64,000 nt of DNA from Prorocentrum cordatum. Its lineage: Eukaryota > Sar > Dinophyceae > Prorocentrales > Prorocentraceae. Made by a program: the position numbers and the translations under genes. The stretch covers positions 262,001-326,000 of the forward strand of contig CAUYUJ010014192.1 of the NCBI GenBank assembly GCA_963575745.1, read 5' to 3'. How positions within the stretch are numbered: position 1 is the stretch's first letter; each line of letters starts with the position of its first letter. Of the stretch, positions 50,338 to 60,215 are shown one piece after another. The notes beneath the pieces are model-generated. The model saw only the letters and a program-made list of their open reading frames with translations. It did not search any database and was not told the DNA's origin.

Positions 50338-51600
50338 CTGAGGCAGGCTGATGCTGAGGCTGAGGCAGGCTGAGGCTGAGGCAGGCTGAGGCTGAGGCCG
50401 AGGCTGCAGGCAGACTGAGGCTGAGGCTGAAGCAGGCTGAGGCTGAGGCTGAGGCAGGCTGAGGCTGAGGCTGAGGCAGGCTGATGCTGAGGCAGGCTGA
50501 GGCTGAGGCTGAGGCTGAGGCTGAGGCTGAGGCTGAGGCTGAGGCTGATGAGGCAGGCTGAGGCTGAGGCTGAAGGCTGAGGCTGAGGCAGGCTGATGCT
50601 GAGGCAGGCTGAGGCTGAGGAGGCTGATGCAGGCTGAGGCTGAGGGAGGCTGAGGCCGAGGCTGAAGGCAGACTGAGGCTGAGGCTGAAGCAGGCTGAGG
50701 CTGAGGCTGAGGCAGGCTGAGGCTGAGGCTGAGGCTGAGGCAGGCTGATGCTGAGGCAGGCTGAGGCTGAGTCCGAGGCTGTAGGCAGATTGAGGCTGAG
50801 GCTGAAGCAGGCTGAGGCTGAGGCAGAGGCAGGCTGAGGCTGAGGCTGAGGCAGGCTGATGCTGAGGCAGGCTGAGGCAGGGAGGCTGAGGCTGAGGCTG
50901 AAGGCTGAGGCGAGGCTGAAGGCAGACTGAGGCTGAGTCTGAGGCTGAGGCTGAGGCTGAGGCAGGCTGAGGCTGAGGCTGAGCAGGCTGAGGCAGGCTG
51001 AGGCCGAGGCTGAAGAGGCTGAGGCTGACTGAGGCTGAGGCTGAGGCTGAGGCAGGCAGGCTGAGGCTGAGGCTGAGGCTGAGGCTGAGGCTGGCTGAGG
51101 CGAGGCTGAGGCAGGCAGGCACTGAGGCTGAGGCTGAAGCAGGCTGAGGCTGAGGCTGAGGCAGGCTGAGGCTGAGGCTGAGGCAGGCTGATGCTGAGGC
51201 AGGCTGAGGCTGAGGCTGAGGCTGATGCAGGCTGAGGCTGAGGCAGGCTGAGGCTGAGGCCGAGGCTGAAGGCAGACTGAGGCTGAGGCTGAAGCAGGCT
51301 GAGGCTGAGGCTGAGGCAGGCTGAGGCTGAGGCTGAGGCAGGCTGATGCTGAGGCAGGCTGAGGCTGAGGCTGAGGCTGATGCAGGCTGAGGCTGAGGCA
51401 GGCTGAGGCTGAGGCCGAGGCTGAAGGCAGAGGCTGAGGCTGAGGCTGAAGCAGGCTGAGGCTGAGGCTGAGGCAGGCTGAGGCTGAGGCTGAGGCAGGC
51501 TGAGGCTGAGGAGGCTGAGCAGGCTGAGGCTGAGGCTGAGGCAGGCTGAGGCTGAGGCAGGCTGAGGCTGAGGCTGAGGCAGGCTGAGGCTGAGGCTGTG
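50338..51600 (+). repeat. GAGGCTGAGGCAGGCT array, copy 2, 1.26 kb
   Basis: Higher-order structure: blocks of GAGGCTGAGGCTGAGGCAGG, GCTGATGCTGAGGCAGGC and GAGGCCGAGGCTGAAGGCAG recur every 150-180 bp. The minus strand is open for 439 codons as a Ser/Leu/Pro-Gln/Ala-Ser repeat because units are multiples of three or compensate. Not a gene. Confidence 0.95.
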
Positions 51601-52225
51601 ACTGCGACTGCCGTTGCCACTGCGACTGTCATCGCGAATGCGACTACGACTGCGAGAACAGCAGAATTCTACAACTGGATTCTCATCTGAATCTTACGGG
51701 GAATGCTTCCAGATATGCTCCTACACATCGCTGTTAGGTTGCTTTGCCGGGATAATTCTTTGGATGGGGGGAGGGTCGGACGTACCACTGAACAGACGTA
51801 CCGTGGAGATGGGTGCTCATGGCCCACCCCAGGACTCCGAGGGATCAGGTCATAGCTGCCGCCGTGGTTGGAAGCGTGGCCCGGGCCACGCCTCAGTGCG
51901 GGTACGTCCCTACTGGGGGCTTCAGGTCTTCCCCCAGGTGCGTGGTGCTCGTCATCCTTGCACTAATCTGCAGATATCAGGGCAAGGACGGGCGGCACGA
52001 AAGAGGGGTGGTGCCCAGGGGGGCCGCCTTCCCCCCCCCTGCTCCGCGAAGACTCCCCCGTTTGTCTTCTGAGAAAGCACGCTTGTGCGCGCCTCCAGAG
52101 AGGATCTGTTTGACAAGTTCAAATCGAGCACGATGAGGGAGAGGTCCCTGCAGATGTTCGAGAACTTCGAGGGGCCGCCCGAGGAGCCGAAGAAGATAAC
52201 CTTGCTGCATTGCACAAACTCCCAG
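51601..52225. other. No gene recognised
   Basis: The minus frame 51952-52416 has a protein-like stretch (KFSNICRDLSLIVLDLN), but its upstream part is encoded by an F3 element, so it is not accepted as a gene. Confidence 0.35.
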
Positions 52226-52312
52226 AATTCTGCGCGGATTTGTTGATCGGTAATGGTCCCCCCCAGCGGCGCCTCCGGCGCTGCCTTGGGCTCCAAGAGA
52301 TCCGAGCGGACC
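52226..52312. mobile_element. F3 foldback element, copy 2
   Basis: ATTCTGCGCGGATTTGTTG, CCAGCGGCGCCTCCGGCGCT, GGGCTCCAAGAGATCCGAGC. Shortened arms. Confidence 0.65.
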
Positions 52313-52419
52313 TCTCGAGCGTATCGTGCCGTGCTCACCGAGCGCGCTCCACGGCCCGCAAAGTGCCCACAGGACTCGCAAACGTCACACAGCCACAGGC
52401 CTGCCTTGCGGCGCATTCA

Positions 52420-52690
52420 GGACTCCTCCTCCTCCTCCGCCTCCTCCTCCTCCTCCTCCTCCTCCTCATCATCATCATCATCATCATCATCCTCATCCTC
52501 ATCCTCATCCTCACCCTCACCCTCCTCCTCCTCCTCCTCCTCCTCCTCCTCCTCCTCCTCCTCCTCCTCCTCCTCCTCCTCCTCCCCCCTCCTTTTTGTC
52601 CCACCCCTCCTCCTCCTCCTCCTCCTCCACATCCACCTCCACCTCCATCTCCTCATCATCCGATTCCTCCTCTCCCTCCTCCTGAGAGGA
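52420..52690 (+). repeat. (TCC)n and (ATC)n cluster
   Basis: CTCCTCCTCC, ATCATCATC, ATCCTCATCCTC, then a long TCC run and CCACATCCACCTCC. Confidence 0.95.
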
Positions 52691-52727
52691 GCTACTTTGT
52701 AAGCAGTGGACCGCGCTTATTCAGAAG

Positions 52728-52895
52728 GGGAACAACACACACACAGACACACTGAAACGTCGACTCCCAGGAAATGTGGGGAACTTTGGGAGATGGAGGG
52801 GAAGACGACAGTCCAGAAAGTATGTAAACATGTGTGGAGTCCTAGGATTTATGTCTATTTCTGTGTGCGTGTCCCCGGGCGCCTTCGTATATGCA
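52728..52895 (+). mobile_element. F6 element, copy 2
   Basis: GGGAACAACACACACACAGAC, GTCGACTCCCAGGAAATGTG, GGGGAAGACGACAGTCCAG, ATTTCTGTGTGCGTGTCCCC. Left ACACACAGACACA and right TGTGTGCGTGTCC are imperfect inverted ends. Confidence 0.78.
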
Positions 52896-53094
52896 GAGTC
52901 TTGGCCGTCCCGAGGAGTAGCCCGGAGATCCTGGAAAGGTCGACTTTCCTGACCGCGCGCGTTGTTTTCTTTGCTTTGTGTCGTTAGGTAGCTGATGTGC
53001 GTCGCGGTGCGGCTGGCTGGCGCCGCCTCGGCGCGGGCGCAGACGCCCAGCCGCCCCTGCTCCGAGGGCTCATAGGCTCCCCCGGGGAGGCGGC

Positions 53095-53452
53095 AGGAGG
53101 GGTGAGGAGGAGTGAGGAGGAGTGAGGAGGAGTGAGGATTAGGAGGAGGAGCTAGGAGGAGGAGGAATGAGGAGCTAGGAGGAGGAGGAGGAGGAGGAGG
53201 AGGAGGAGGAGGAGGAGGAGCTAGGGGGAGGGAGGAGGAGGAGGAGGAGGAGGAGGAGGAGGAGGGGAGGAGGAGGAGCTAGGGGGAGGAGGAGGAGGAG
53301 GAGGAGGAGGAGGAGGAGGAGGAGGAGGAGGAGCTAGGAGGAGGAGGAGGAGGAGGAGGAGGAGGAGGAGGAGGAGGAGGAGGAGGAGTAGGGGAGGAGG
53401 AGGAGGAGGAGGAGGAGGAGGAGGAGGAGGAGGAGGAGGAGGAGGAGGAGTG
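53095..53452 (+). repeat. (GAG)n purine array, 0.36 kb
   Basis: GAGGAG with spaced GTGAGGAGGA and GAGCTAGGG interruptions, almost entirely purine on the plus strand. Confidence 0.96.
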
Positions 53453-53579
53453 AAGCGCGACGTGGCAGAGCGATGGAGTCGAGGGGCCGCATGCGCTCCT
53501 TGCTTGCATCCCTTTGGCACGAGCGCGCGGCCTACAGCGAGGCATGCTGGGGCTAAGGAAAGCTGTCCAGAGCTTAGGA

Positions 53580-53839
53580 GGGCCCTGGAAACGACAGGGC
53601 CGTTTTTGTTTCCGCTTCCGTTTTGCCGGTTCCGACGCCGGTTTTTGTTACCGGTTCCGTCGCCGTTGTTTGACTTGCTCCGACGCCGCTATTTTACCGG
53701 TTCCGTTTTGCCGTTTCTGTTGCCGGTTCCGACGCCGTTTTTGTTGCCGTTTCCGGTCGCCGTTGGTTTGCCGTTTCCAGTTTCAACGGACATTTTTTGG
53801 GGAGACGGTGGAAAAACGGCCCTGCCGCTTCCGGGGCCC
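53580..53839 (+). mobile_element. F4 TIR element, copy 2
   Basis: GGGCCCTGGAAACGACAGGG at the left, and GGTGGAAAAACGGCCCTGCC with GCTTCCGGGGCCC at the right. 260 bp, interior of GTTTCCG, TTTTGCCG and GGTTCCGACGCCG words. Reverse orientation relative to 3324-3558. Purine tracts flank the region. Confidence 0.9.
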
Positions 53840-53849
53840 ACAAAGTTCT

Positions 53850-54062
53850 AGGCCTCCTGGATGGGGTCGGAGTAGATGGGATCGGAGGATCGCGCCGCAT
53901 CGCCGACGCATCGGCGATGCGGCTCGATGCGGAGCCCGATTTTCCTCCCGTCGACGTCGCCGATGCATCGCCGGTGCGTCGCCGGTGCGTCGCCGGTGCA
54001 TCGCCGATGCATCGCCGATGCATCGCCGATGCGGCGCGATCCAGGGGCCCACAGAGGTCCAT
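53850..54062. mobile_element. F9 foldback, copy 1, with GATGCATCGCC expansion
   Basis: GGATGGGGTCGGAGTAGATG leads into GGATCGCGCCGCATCGCCGA; the far arm is TCGCCGATGCGGCGCGATCC. Between them CGATGCATCGC and GGTGCGTCGCC repeat many times. Each GATGCATC is palindromic. Confidence 0.8.
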
Positions 54063-54089
54063 AGCGCGCCGGGGACGCGACGCAACTCC

Positions 54090-54255
54090 TGCACGGAGGA
54101 GGAGGAGGAGGAGGAGGAGGAGGAGGAGGAGGAGGAGTGAGGAGGAGTGAGGATTAGGAGGAGGAGGAGGAAGAGGAGGAATGATGAGCTAGGAGGAGTG
54201 AGGAGCTAGGAGGAGGAGGAAGAGGAGGAGGAGGAGGAGGAGGAGGAGGAGTGAA
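54090..54255 (+). repeat. Second (GAG)n array between CGACGCAACTCCTGCACGG repeats
   Basis: CGACGCAACTCCTGCACGG occurs at 54070-54088 and 54260-54278, bracketing the GAG array. A shorter GAAGCGCGACG lies at the end of the 53.1-53.45 kb array, so the unit is array plus GAAGCGCGACG. Confidence 0.85.
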
Positions 54256-54279
54256 GCGCGACGCAACTCCTGCACGGGC

Positions 54280-54660
54280 GAGGAGATGTTACCTACCAGC
54301 CCTCCCAGCAGGAGGAGCAGCAGGAGGCGGCAGAGCTTCAGAGGCTTGGGGTGCCAGGGGCACCAGTGCTGCGATCCCCCGGCGAAGCACGCCACGTTCG
54401 AGGACTGCTTTGACGACGATGTTTTAAACCTTTAGCCAAGTGATTGGCCACAGTGAATTTGGTTTCGCCAATTTCTGACAGCCCTGGCCAAAGGTATAAG
54501 TTGAAGAACGAACAGAGGATGCACGACTGCTTCCCCTGAGATTTCGCAGGAGAGGCTATTTTCAGGCTGGGGCAAGGTTTTCGGGTTCCAACGAAGATGA
54601 GGCAAGAAGACAGAGGTAGACGACCACGACAACCTGCAAATAGCTGGGCTGCAACCGCAT
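54280..54660. other. No gene recognised
   Basis: A plus frame ends KHATFEDCFDDDVLNL at 54435, which is protein-like but unrecognised. Confidence 0.35.
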
Positions 54661-55679
54661 AACGACCTCCGTCGCCCGAGCTTTAACGCCATCCATGTCT
54701 GCGGCCGCAGGAAGAGGGTGGGCGACACCCAGTTTTACCTGGAAAGAACGCAAGCAAGGGACCACGCCAACATCTACATGCTCAACGTCGACATCATCGA
54801 CGGCGAGGAGGGAGACGTTGGCATCCCCGAGGTGCGAGTTTTCTGGTGCACATCAGCATGCCAAGACAGACTGGTGGCCTGGCTTGCTGGACCACCATGC
54901 GAGACGTCGTCCACGGCACGCTTCAACAGACTAGAAGACTAGAAGGCGTCAGCAAGCTGCCTCGCCCAGTTCGCAGCGCAAACACGCCCTGGGCACTCGT
55001 GAAGGAAAGTCTGCAGGTGGGCACCCTACTGCTCCGCTTGACGCTCCGATTGGTGCAGATCAGCACCCAGTCGGGCACCGTGGGCATTTTCGGCCTCCCA
55101 AACATCCTGACCTGGCGCGCGCAGGCACCTCGCATCCGGTGGCTGCCCGAACAGAACGCGGCGGAAGCAAAGGAGAAGGCAGAGCACGTGCCACTCCGCC
55201 AGGGCACGCTGGGTGCCGAGAGCACGAAGCCCTCGAGGCTGTTCATCGCGAGCGCCAGCCGCACACAACACACCTCATCGAGCAGCTCCCCGACCGAGGA
55301 CGCCGCGGCCACGGCGGAGGAGCTCCCCAGCAGCCATTCGGGGAGGACCCAGCACATGGACGCGTTCGCACGCCGGGGCCGAAGAGCACCGGGTACGCAG
55401 GAGCCACCTTCTCACCGGGGGCCTCCAGCAACGCATCGACGCCCAGGGTTCCGGCGCGCCAGGAGAAACCCGAGCTTGCCGATTGAGGTTGGGCCTTCTC
55501 GCGAATTTGGAGGACGAGACGCTGGCAGGGCCTCCGCGCAGCCCACGAGGGAGCGGCGGGGGGCCCCTGGCCCCGATGCCCTCCAAGGAGCGGGCGGCGG
55601 CGGCGGCGGCAGCGGCGCCCCCCCGCCGCGGCAGGAGGGGCCCAGAGGTGCGGGGCAAGTGGTGTTCTCGCTGGGCTAG
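54657..55679 (+). CDS. Possible coding region, unknown function, frame-broken
   Basis: The most protein-like non-element DNA here. In one frame 54657-54942 reads FNAIHVCGRRKR, VGDTQFYLERTQARDHANIY, MLNVDIIDGEEGDVGIPEVR, VFWCTSACQDRLVAWLAG and stops. In another, 54950-55679 reads ALVKESLQVGTLLLRLTLRL, VQISTQSGTVGIFGLPNI, RWLPEQNAAEAKEKAEHV and then a low-complexity Ser/Gly/Arg-rich tail to a stop at 55679. An intron or frameshift near 54945 could join them. No domain is recognised, and GC-rich chance coding is possible. Confidence 0.3.
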
Positions 55680-56151
55680 TTTCCCATCTCTCGCTGCGGC
55701 CCGCTCGAAGCGAAGGTGCTACACGAAACGGAACGGGGATCAGCGGGCTTGGAGGACATGGAGAGGGAAGTGGGATCGGGGAGGGGCCGGGTGTCATGGG
55801 ATCATGGGGGCGGAGGGTGAGGTCGGGGAAAAGAGAAGAGGAGGAGGACGGAGGAGGAGGAGGAGGAGGAGGAGGAGGAGGAAGAGGATGAGAAGAAAGA
55901 GTCGAGACTTCGAAGGACTTGCAGTAATAGAAGTGCACCTGTCCCAAAGTGTTCTTAGGTCTTAGGATATCCAAGGAGGCCCCCACAGCATCCAGAGCAC
56001 CGTTTCGCCAGGCCCAGAGGGCCCCAGAGGCTCCAAAGTGGAGCGAACTGCTTGTGGCACCTTTGTCCAGGGGCGCCTTGAGCAATCCCCGGCCCTCGTT
56101 TCCGACCCGCTCTCCTTCCGAGGGGCGGCGCCATCGGCTCCCGTGCTCCCC
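55680..56151. other. No gene; short (GAG)n at 55836-55886
   Basis: No supported frame. Confidence 0.5.
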
Positions 56152-56311
56152 TTAAGTCAGGCATGTCCCTCTGCATGGGGAACTCTCCGAAGGAGTACAC
56201 AGAAAAGTGTGGGGACGATGTGTTCATTCTGTTTTTGTCTCTCCGGCATTTCTCAGACTGTTTTGCATTATTCCTCCAAGCTCCGCCTGTAGGAGGGCAT
56301 GCCCGACCTGA
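56152..56311 (+). mobile_element. F1 TIR element, copy 11
   Basis: TTAAGTCAGGCATGTCCC, CTCTGCATGGGGAACTC, AGTGTGGGGACGATG, right GCTCCGCCTGTAGGAGGGCA and TGCCCGACCTGA. Confidence 0.87.
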
Positions 56312-56516
56312 GGCCCCCCTCCCCCCGGGGCGCTGCCCGGGGAGGGGCCTGGGCGCTCTCGCCGCGTGAATTCGCCGGTGGAGTAAACGCTCGCGGGTGC
56401 GGCGGCCCCCCCCACTGCGGAGGCGGCGAGAAAGGGGCGAGTCGCCCAGGGGCGGGCGTGCCACGCATTCGCCCACACAGGGTCGCCGAAGGCTTGAGCC
56501 ATCGGCGCCCCTGGAC
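56312..56516. other. No gene recognised
   Basis: GC-rich spacer between two F1 elements only 205 bp apart. Confidence 0.4.
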
Positions 56517-56684
56517 TTACGTCGGGCACGTCCGTCTACAGGATGAAGCTTCAAACTTAGCTCCGAACATTTTGAATGTGGGGACGATGTTTTCCAGTAC
56601 TTTTTAAAACTAGTATTGAGCAGTGTTCGACTATTTTTCATTTGTCCTCAAAAATCCGCCTGTAGGAGGACATGCCCGACTGAA
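56517..56684 (+). mobile_element. F1 TIR element, copy 12
   Basis: TTACGTCGGGCACGTCCG, TCTACAGGATGAAGCTTC, ATGTGGGGACGATGTTTTCC, right AATCCGCCTGTAGGAGGACA and TGCCCGACTGA. Confidence 0.88.
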
Positions 56685-57359
56685 CCCTGGAGACACGTAT
56701 CGCTCCCCCCTGGCTATTCGCCCCCAGCGTCGCCCCCTGACGCGCGCGGGGCGACGATAAGTGGGGTCAGGAGGGGCAACTTCCCCAGATCCGGGCGTTG
56801 CCATTTTTGTTCGCTCTGGCGGGCGTTGCGTAATTGTGAGAGCCACATATTGGGGGCGAAGAGAGGTGCACCATGGCACGAAAAGGTGTCGGGGTAGGCT
56901 TCTCCCCCACCAGCGATCGTCTCCTCCATCAATCAACGCCCGGCAGTAAGCGTTTTCGAAATGGATCCGGGCCCAGGACTATCACTGACCATTCCAGCTC
57001 GAAAATGCTGGAGGAAAACAGGGTCTAGGGCTCGATTCTGTCGCGATGTCAGATTTGTCTTGCAACGCCGTACGTTTTCGTTTGGTTTAGGGTTTTTCCA
57101 TACGTTTTCGTTGGTTCTTGTCGTTTTCTTGCCTTTGGATGCGATTCACAGGCTGCGCCTTGCCGAGAGGCGTCCAGAGGTGCCCGGATCGTCTCGAACG
57201 GCCGCCGGAGACCCGAGTTGTGACCTGAGAACCAGACGGCGAGGATCATTGGCGGGGATAGTCTCAGGAGGGAACGCATCGACCTCCAATCGGCACCGCC
57301 GGTTCCAGTTCGGTGCCCATTCCCCCTCCCCCTCATGAGTTGGATCCCCTTATCTATAG
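56685..57359. other. No gene recognised
   Basis: Contains a TACGTTTTCGTTTGG / TACGTTTTCGTTGG direct repeat at 57070-57115. No supported frame. Confidence 0.4.
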
Positions 57360-57512
57360 GTCTCCTAGATGGGGTCGGAAAAGATGGATCGCTCCGCAAC
57401 GCCGATGCATCGGCGATGCTGTTGGATATGGAGCCCGAGGTTCTCCACGCCGACGTCGCCGACGCATCGCCGATGTCGCCAATGCATCGGCGATGCGGTG
57501 CCTACGCTATCG
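57360..57512. mobile_element. F9 foldback, copy 2
   Basis: GATGGGGTCGGAAAAGATGG, ATCGCTCCGCAACGCCGATGC, then GCCGACGCATCGCCGATGTC, CATCGGCGATGCGGTGC. Confidence 0.7.
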
Positions 57513-57533
57513 TCCCCGCCTCACTTCGGGTGC

Positions 57534-57671
57534 CACATGCGAACCCTACCCCCACCCCCCCCGATTTCTGAGGGGGAGGGTGGGGTTAATTTCATTCTGG
57601 AGCTCCCGAACGAAGTGAACCCCACCCTCCCCCTCAGAAATCGTGGGGGGTGGGGGTCGGGTTCTCATGTG
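57534..57671. mobile_element. Foldback element with ~60-bp arms
   Basis: Left arm 57534-57596 (CACATGCGAACCCTACCCCC to TTTCTGAGGGGGAGGGTGG) pairs with right arm 57612-57671 (CCACCCTCCCCCTCAGAAA to CGGGTTCTCATGTG). Loop about 15 bp. Adjacent to F9 copy 2. Confidence 0.85.
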
Positions 57672-58110
57672 GCCCCCTATCACTGTCTCGACTGCCCCCC
57701 CTCCGATACCCCGTGCCTCCAGGCGCCGCGAAAGAGGCACCACGACGAGTGCCTTCGGCTCCGCCCGCCGGCGTGCTCCCGGGAGTGCCCCCCTCGGCTC
57801 CTCTGCCTCTTCGCCTGTGCCGTCGGCCCCGCCGCCCAGGCCACCAGATGCAGCCCTGGCACCCTCGCGTCGTGGCGAGATCACATTTCGGCGTATGACG
57901 TATGATGCTCCAACCTATTTTAGCCTTGACCACCAGGAAGAATTTCGAGCGCCAGAAAAAAAAGTACCGAAACTCAAGGGTTTTCACGTGTCGGGCCTTG
58001 GGAGACACTCGCCCGACACTGTTTCGACCGTGTCTTTTGACACTTTTCCGGGTGCTCGAACGTATTTCTGGGATGCGGTCTTAATGTAGGATGGGAACAA
58101 CAGAAAGCTC
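57672..58110. other. No gene recognised
   Basis: A plus frame ends GLGRHSPDTVSTVSFDTF and GARTYFWDAVLM at 58089; protein-like but unidentified. Confidence 0.3.
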
Positions 58111-58280
58111 GGCCACGCGCAGAGGGGGGCAATGGGTGAAGGGAGAGGCTTCTTAGAGGCACCCCATGCTTCTCAAGAGGCCCGTGCCTTGTCTGTGGGG
58201 GCGAGGCCGGCGCCCTCTGAGAGGCAGCCTCTTTCGAAGAAGCGTTCCCCCCTCCCCCTGCCCCCTCGGGCGCGCCGCCG
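58111..58280 (+). mobile_element. F2 nested hairpin, copy 5
   Basis: GGCCACGCGCAGAGGGGGGC start as in copy 4. Then GAGGCTTCTTAGAGGCACCC, AAGAGGCCCGTGCCTTGTC, GGCGCCCTCTGAGAGGCAGC and GCGCGCCGCC. Confidence 0.82.
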
Positions 58281-58528
58281 AACATCGCTCGGGCGCGTGC
58301 ACTTGTTTTCTGCAAGGGAGCCACTTAGGTGCATTCGAGGTCCTTTTGCGGAACACCCGCGCACGAAGCCGAAGAGAATGCTTTGGGAATGGGCGTCCGA
58401 GCGTCGGCGGGCAACGGGAGTCTTTCGTTGTTGTCCAGATGCCGTGGCCCCGTGCGAGCTGAGCGCGACGGGTCCCGTTTCCATTGCGACATTGGCGCGT
58501 TCCGCCACCAAATCCGGCGGCATTAGCC
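58281..58528. other. No gene; CACTT-GGGTGCATTCGAGG spacer
   Basis: Part of it (GCTCGGGCGCGTGCAC to GCGCACGAAGCCG) resembles 36186-36260 (GCTCGGACGTGTGCAT to CACGCACGAAACCG), where it also precedes an F1 element. The two may be one duplicated block. Confidence 0.5.
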
Positions 58529-58670
58529 TCAAGTCGGGCTTGTCCCTGCACAGGAGGAGAATCCAAAAATAGTACGACTTTTTACTATTTGATCATGTTT
58601 GGATTATTGTGTGAGCATTTTTGATTGTTCGCCCCAAATCACCCTGTCTAGGGGGACAGGCCCGACCTAA
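58529..58670 (+). mobile_element. F1 TIR element, copy 13
   Basis: TCAAGTCGGGCTTGTCCC, TGCACAGGAGGAGAATCC, right CACCCTGTCTAGGGGGACA and GGCCCGACCTAA. About 142 bp. The usual AGTCTGGGGACGA box is lost. Confidence 0.85.
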
Positions 58671-58864
58671 AATTGGCCACCTTTTTCGGGTGGTGCCCTC
58701 CCCGATTCGTGGACCTGGAGCCCACGCACCAGATCCACGGATCAATCCGTCCTGGCGTGCACCAGTTCAGGCCCTGAGCGCGAAATCCGTACGAGATCTA
58801 GCACTGGCATGTCTTGGGATTCCCAACACCGAGGAAGAAGCCATTCTGCGCAAACAGAAAGCTT

Positions 58865-58940
58865 CGGAACTCCGCGCGGATTCCTTGGGTCTGCGCTGGG
58901 CCACCCTGGCAGCGCCTCTGGCGCCGCCCCTGGTGCGGTG
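58865..58940. mobile_element. F3 foldback element, copy 3 (one arm)
   Basis: AACTCCGCGCGGATTCCTTG, GGTCTGCGCTGGGCCACCC, TGGCAGCGCCTCTGGCGCCG. The right arm is missing. Confidence 0.65.
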
Positions 58941-59424
58941 GCAGAAGTCATTGCCAATGCAGTCGCGCCAGCATTTCGCTGCATCCACCCTTGCTGATTA
59001 AGTTGTTACACCCTTTCCCGGGTTGGGGGGCAGAACGGCACCTCGCGTTTTTACGTTCTCAAGTTTCCTCTCTCTCGCTATCTCTTCTCTCCGTCTCTCT
59101 CCCTCTCTCTCTCTCTCTCTTTCTCCTCTTCCTCCTCCGTCCTCCTCCCTCTTCATCCTCCTCCTCCCCCTCATTTTTGTTGTTCTCTCGGCTTCCCCAG
59201 AAAACAACCTTCCCCATCGGTCCCCAGGACCAGCTCGTGGCCGCGGGGCGGGGTTCAGGGGAACAAGCTCGGCCGCCAGAGTGAGCAGTCTGGCGGATGC
59301 TCTTGTTGGTGGCTGCTGATCGCGACACCTGAAGGCATCACAGCGGGGACGCGCATCAGGAAACCATATGCTTTTCGTCAGGCCTTGCGGCGCCCCTTGA
59401 AAGAGCCAAGACGCACTGGGTTCA
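58941..59424. other. No gene; (TC)n/(TCC)n at 59085-59175
   Basis: CTCTCTCTCTCTCT and TCCTCCTCC tract. No supported frame. Confidence 0.6.
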
Positions 59425-59600
59425 GGAGGGAAAGAAACACACAGACACAATTCATCGTCGACTTCCAGGAAAATGTAGGAAAATATGGGAAGGGGGGGGG
59501 GAAGAACAAAAACCCATAACAGATTGGAAAATGTGGGGAATCCTGTTATCTGTGTGCGTGTGTGTATTCATTTGTGTGTCCCTGGGCTCCTTTAGGGGTA
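59425..59600 (+). mobile_element. F6 element, copy 3 (fullest)
   Basis: GGGAAAGAAACACACAGACAC, GTCGACTTCCAGGAAAATGT, AAAACCCATAACAGATTGG, GGGGAATCCTGTTATCTGTG, then TTGTGTGTCCCTGGGC. Left and right ends are imperfect inverted repeats. Confidence 0.8.
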
Positions 59601-59639
59601 TGGATATAGCTATTGCCCGCAGGGTGGCCTCTCAGCGGC

Positions 59640-60020
59640 CATCCTGCCCTCCTGGGGGTCTGGGGCCTCCGGAGAGCCGTCTCGGAGTCCTCTTGGGCCG
59701 CCTCGGGGCCCCCTTGGGCCGTCTTGGGTCCCTCCTTTTTGGCGTCGTGGGCCGTCTTGGGGCGATTTGTGGGGCTTCTTGGGCTGTCTGGGAGCGTCGG
59801 GCAGCGGGCAGCGGAACAGGCGAGAACGCCGAACTGCTTCAATAACAAAAGGGGAATTCGCGTTTTTTCCTCTTGGGGCCCTCTTGGGAGTGCTCCTGGA
59901 GGCCTCTTGGGCCTCCTGCAGGGCTCTGGGGCCGTCCGGCCGGAGACCGTCAGGGCGTCTTGGACAGATCGTTCGGCGATTCGGGGCGCTCTTGGACCGT
60001 CTTGGGGGCCGCTAGGGGCG
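59640..60020 (+). repeat. K-type minisatellite
   Basis: Units GGGGCCTCCGGAGAGCC, CTCTTGGGCCGCCTCGGGG, CGTCTTGGGGCGA and similar. Followed by the block shared with 5385-5475. Confidence 0.8.
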
Positions 60021-60094
60021 TTCTCGGCAAGTTTTGCGAGTCTGTCGGGCCCGAGTCGCATTTGCCCCAGGACACCCTCCCAGGACCCCCCGCA

Positions 60095-60215
60095 GGACCA
60101 CCACCCCCGGGACCCTCCCCCCTCCCTTCCGGCGGGGGAGGGATCAACGGGAAGGGGCTTCCCTTCGAGTCAAGTGCGACGTTGCTCAATTTCGCTTTGG
60201 CTGGTGCGCTTGAGG
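60095..60215 (+). repeat. Unit shared with 5385-5475
   Basis: GGGAAGGGGCTTCCCTTCG, AGTCAAGTGCGACGTTGCTC. Confidence 0.65.

Noticed and set aside
50313-51632. 439-codon minus frame of Ser-Leu-Pro-Gln-Ala repeats
   Set aside because: Encoded entirely by the GAGGCT/GAGGCAGGCT array; no unique domain at either end.
51952-52416. 155-codon minus frame with LSLIVLDLN
   Set aside because: Its upstream portion is an F3 foldback element and another frame over the same bases looks equally protein-like.
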